NCBI GenBank assembly: GCA_003167015.1
Contig: PMUF01000609.1
Coordinates: forward strand, 5,040 to 11,450
Direction: 5' to 3'
DNA length: 6,411 nucleotides
Source: Chitinophagaceae bacterium
Lineage (GTDB): Bacteria; Bacteroidota; Bacteroidia; Chitinophagales; Chitinophagaceae
The notes beneath the pieces are model-generated. The model made no database searches, was not told where the DNA came from, and saw only the letters and a list, made by a program, of their open reading frames with translations. The position numbers and the translations under genes are program-made. This document shows positions 4,727 to 6,411 of the stretch, one piece after another. How positions within the stretch are numbered: the stretch's first letter is position 1; each line of letters begins with the position of its first letter.

Positions 4727-5987
4727 CCGCAGATCCGCGGACTCTTTTAATGATGACGGGCAACAGCAGCCCCTGTCCTACGATAGTGATCAACACCACC
4801 ACGGTGGAAATGAAGATAATGTCACTGCGCATCGGGAAGGAGCGCCCGCTGTCCAGTGTAGCGGGCAGGGCGATGGCAATGGCCAGCGACATAATCCCAC
4901 GCATCCCGGACCAGCTGATGATGAGGCTTTCCCGGGCATCGAGTAATATAGATTCCGGGATTGCCCGTCTGGAACCTTTCCGTCTCTTGCTGTTGAAAGC
5001 CCGCTGGAGGCTTCCTTTCTGGATAAACACCCGCCACATGCGCAGGATGAGGGCCGCGACGGTGATCAGCAAAGCATACCCCGTATAGGGGAGGAAAAGG
5101 TGAGGGTCGATTGACCTGGCTACGATGGGAAATTCCAGTCCTATTAAAATAAAGATCAGCCCATTCAACATAAACACGATCATTTCCCATATCGTCTTCG
5201 ATTGTTGCCGGATTTCTTCGGGAAACCGGGCAGCGCTCAGCCGGGAGATGCCAAAGCCCAGCACTACCACGGCGATGACGCCTGAACAATGCAGCGTTTC
5301 GGCCAAAAGATAGGTGATGAACGGCGTGAGGATGGTGAGGCTCAGTACGCACATGGGATGCGAACGCACTGCCCTGAGCAGGTACGTCAGGACCTTTCCC
5401 ATCAGCATCCCGATCAGGAATCCTCCGGCCATCAATCCCAGGAAGACCAGGGATGCCCGCCACCAAAAGAACACGGCCCCCGTCACTGCCGCTACGGCAA
5501 AGCGGTATGCCACCAGCGCAGACGCATCGTTGATCAAACTTTCTCCTTCCAGTATCACGCTGGTATTCGGCGACAACCCCAGGTTTTTGGTAATGCTGAT
5601 GGCCGCCACTGCATCGGTGGCTGCGAGGATCGATCCGAGTACAAAAGACAATGGCCAGCTCATCCCGGGGATACAGTAGTGAGCGATTACGGCGATGCCT
5701 GCTGTCGTCAGGAACACCAGCCCGATGGCCAGGCTGCTGATGGTGCTGAGATTTTGCCTGAACCCTTCAGACGAAATGTTGAATGCGGCATCGTATAGCA
5801 GGGGAGGCAGGAACAGCAGGAAGATGATGCGGGGATCGATGGCCAGTCCCGGCATGCCCGGCAGAAACCCAATGGCTATACCGGTGCATATCAATACTAT
5901 CGGGGAGGCAATTTTGATTTTATCGGCCAGAGCGCTCAGCAATACCATGACACCCAGCACGAACAGGACGATCGTATAATTCTCCAT
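4707..5987 (-). CDS. CPA1-family Na+/H+ (cation/proton) antiporter, 426 aa
   Basis: This is an integral membrane antiporter expected to exchange Na+ (or K+) for protons in pH and salt homeostasis. Motifs in order are FLLFLPPLLYDAAFNIS (56-72), the ion-site motif ATDAVAAISI (123-132) with D125 where most members have TDPVA, LEGESLINDASALV (146-159) with the N153-D154 pair of electroneutral CPA1 exchangers, and SWSGMRGIMSLAIAIALP (358-375). About 12 hydrophobic segments are present, so the membrane domain looks whole. The chain stops about 16 residues after the last helix (GLLLPVIIKRVRG, 406-418), whereas homologues such as E. coli YjcE (about 550 residues) carry a cytoplasmic tail of roughly a hundred residues. 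ATG 5987 gives a normal N-terminus directly entering TM1. It follows the small gene ending at 6012 by 24 bases, so co-transcription is likely. Confidence 0.93.
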   Translation of the reverse strand: MENYTIVLFVLGVMVLLSALADKIKIASPIVLICTGIAIGFLPGMPGLAIDPRIIFLLFLPPLLYDAAFNISSEGFRQNLSTISSLAIGLVFLTTAGIAVIAHYCIPGMSWPLSFVLGSILAATDAVAAISITKNLGLSPNTSVILEGESLINDASALVAYRFAVAAVTGAVFFWWRASLVFLGLMAGGFLIGMLMGKVLTYLLRAVRSHPMCVLSLTILTPFITYLLAETLHCSGVIAVVVLGFGISRLSAARFPEEIRQQSKTIWEMIVFMLNGLIFILIGLEFPIVARSIDPHLFLPYTGYALLITVAALILRMWRVFIQKGSLQRAFNSKRRKGSRRAIPESILLDARESLIISWSGMRGIMSLAIAIALPATLDSGRSFPMRSDIIFISTVVVLITIVGQGLLLPVIIKRVRGSAVMPRSQ

Positions 5988-6011
5988 CGGAATTAAAGAT
6001 ACGGGTGTTCA

Positions 6012-6263
6012 TCAAACTTCCATCACCGGGGCTGATCTTTGGATGTAAAAGACACAGATCAGGTCGACCAGCTGATCATATAGATCGTCCTGTAAATAAG
6101 GCTTCGACGCCTTCATGAGGGCTGCGGTCGACGACCTGATCCGATCGATCGTTGCTTTGTCGAAGACTCCCGATTTTACCAGTGTATCCCGGACAAAGAT
6201 GGCCATTCTTTTATGTCGCTTCCCGTACGCCGCGTTGCCATGCTGCTGGGCCTCTTCGCGCAA
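6012..6263 (-). CDS. Unrecognised small protein, 83 aa from TTG start (start uncertain)
   Basis: The frame ends in TGA at 6014-6012, 24 bases before the antiporter start, and reads as a soluble, mostly helical protein. The N-terminus is charged and basic (AAYGKRHKRMAIFVRDTLVK, 11-30) and the C-terminus is amphipathic (LYDQLVDLICVFYIQ, 61-75). No domain is recognised and no signal peptide is seen. The start is unclear: TTG at 6263 is the first conventional start, and the internal ATG at 6206 would leave 64 residues. The frame stays open upstream to the window edge, and the stretch just before 6263 (LAGQLLTAVETL) also looks helical and protein-like. No in-frame ATG, GTG or TTG occurs between 6264 and 6411, so the gene either starts at 6263 or begins outside the window and runs through the repeats. 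It may be the first gene of an operon with the antiporter. Confidence 0.5.
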   Translation of the reverse strand: MREEAQQHGNAAYGKRHKRMAIFVRDTLVKSGVFDKATIDRIRSSTAALMKASKPYLQDDLYDQLVDLICVFYIQRSAPVMEV

Positions 6264-6293
6264 GGTTTCTACGGCGGTCAGCAGCTGGCCGGC

Positions 6294-6344
6294 GAGAGAC
6301 CGTTCGAGGGAACGGTCGATACTGGAAGCGCCAGCTCCGTGTGA
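6294..6344. repeat. Hairpin repeat unit, copy 1 (51 bp)
   Basis: This unit aligns without gaps to 6361-6411. It contains a perfect hairpin, GACCGTTC-GAGG-GAACGGTC (6298-6317), followed by a second, imperfect one around GAAGCGCCAGCTCC. Differences between the copies are confined to the second half. It lies at the 5' side of the minus-strand gene ending at 6012. Confidence 0.75.
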
Positions 6345-6360
6345 GGGTTGACCGGCGGGT

Positions 6361-6411
6361 GAGAGACCGTTCGAGGGAACGGTCGAACTTAGAAGCGACA
6401 GCTCCGTGCGA
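6361..6411. repeat. Hairpin repeat unit, copy 2 (51 bp, reaches window edge)
   Basis: This unit repeats the first 26 bases of copy 1 exactly, including the 8-bp-stem hairpin at 6365-6384, then diverges slightly (GAAGCGACAGCTCC). The offset between copies is 67 bases, which is not a multiple of three, so any protein reading through both would translate them in different frames. The array may continue beyond base 6411. Confidence 0.75.

Noticed and set aside
4727..4750. CCGC-AGATCC-GCGG followed by ACTCTTTTA as terminator of the 4301-4726 gene
   Set aside because: The stem is only 4 bp and lies inside the antiporter coding region, so chance is likely.
4822..5798. Long open frames on both strands inside the antiporter gene
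   Set aside because: They are shadows in GC-rich coding DNA. The 426-aa antiporter frame has all family motifs and explains the region.

Overview
The window reads as chromosomal DNA of a Bacteroidota bacterium, most likely of the Chitinophagaceae type. The grounds are the FtsX-type permease ending in NPVKSLRA, promoter elements matching the Bacteroidota consensus TAnnTTTG, the near absence of strong Shine-Dalgarno sequences, and a GC-rich background (60% in one hand-counted 60-base line of the first gene) with intergenic GAGGGA-containing hairpin repeats. The genus cannot be fixed from the sequence alone.

Layout, left to right. Bases 1-900 are the 3' end of a MacB/FtsX-type ABC transporter permease. 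An imperfect repeat block (901-1020) follows. Next comes an AT-richer two-gene cassette: a 48-residue basic protein (1115-1261) and, one base after its stop, a 200-residue protein with the motifs of an ADP-ribosyltransferase-like fold (1263-1865). A strong GC palindrome separates this cassette from a convergent operon on the minus strand, in which an ArsR-type repressor (2756-2436) overlaps an AHSA1/SRPBCC protein (2439-1915) by ATGA. Divergent from the repressor is a Tet(A)-like MFS efflux transporter (2929-4221). The shared 172-base intergenic region holds a near-ideal repressor promoter with a 7+7 palindrome between its two promoter elements. A small four-helix membrane protein (4301-4726) follows and overlaps, tail to tail, a CPA1-type cation/proton antiporter on the minus strand (5987-4707). 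Upstream of the antiporter is an unrecognised small gene (6263-6012). The window ends in two 51-base repeat units, each carrying an 8-bp-stem hairpin.

How the parts may work together. The repressor, SRPBCC protein and efflux pump look like one self-regulated stress or drug-response locus. The antiporter and the small gene ahead of it are probably co-transcribed. The 48-aa/200-aa pair has the form of a toxin-antitoxin or defence cassette: tight coupling, small charged first protein, putative ART effector, atypical base composition, and repeats on one side. It is the most interesting element here. Its function is inferred from motifs and layout only.
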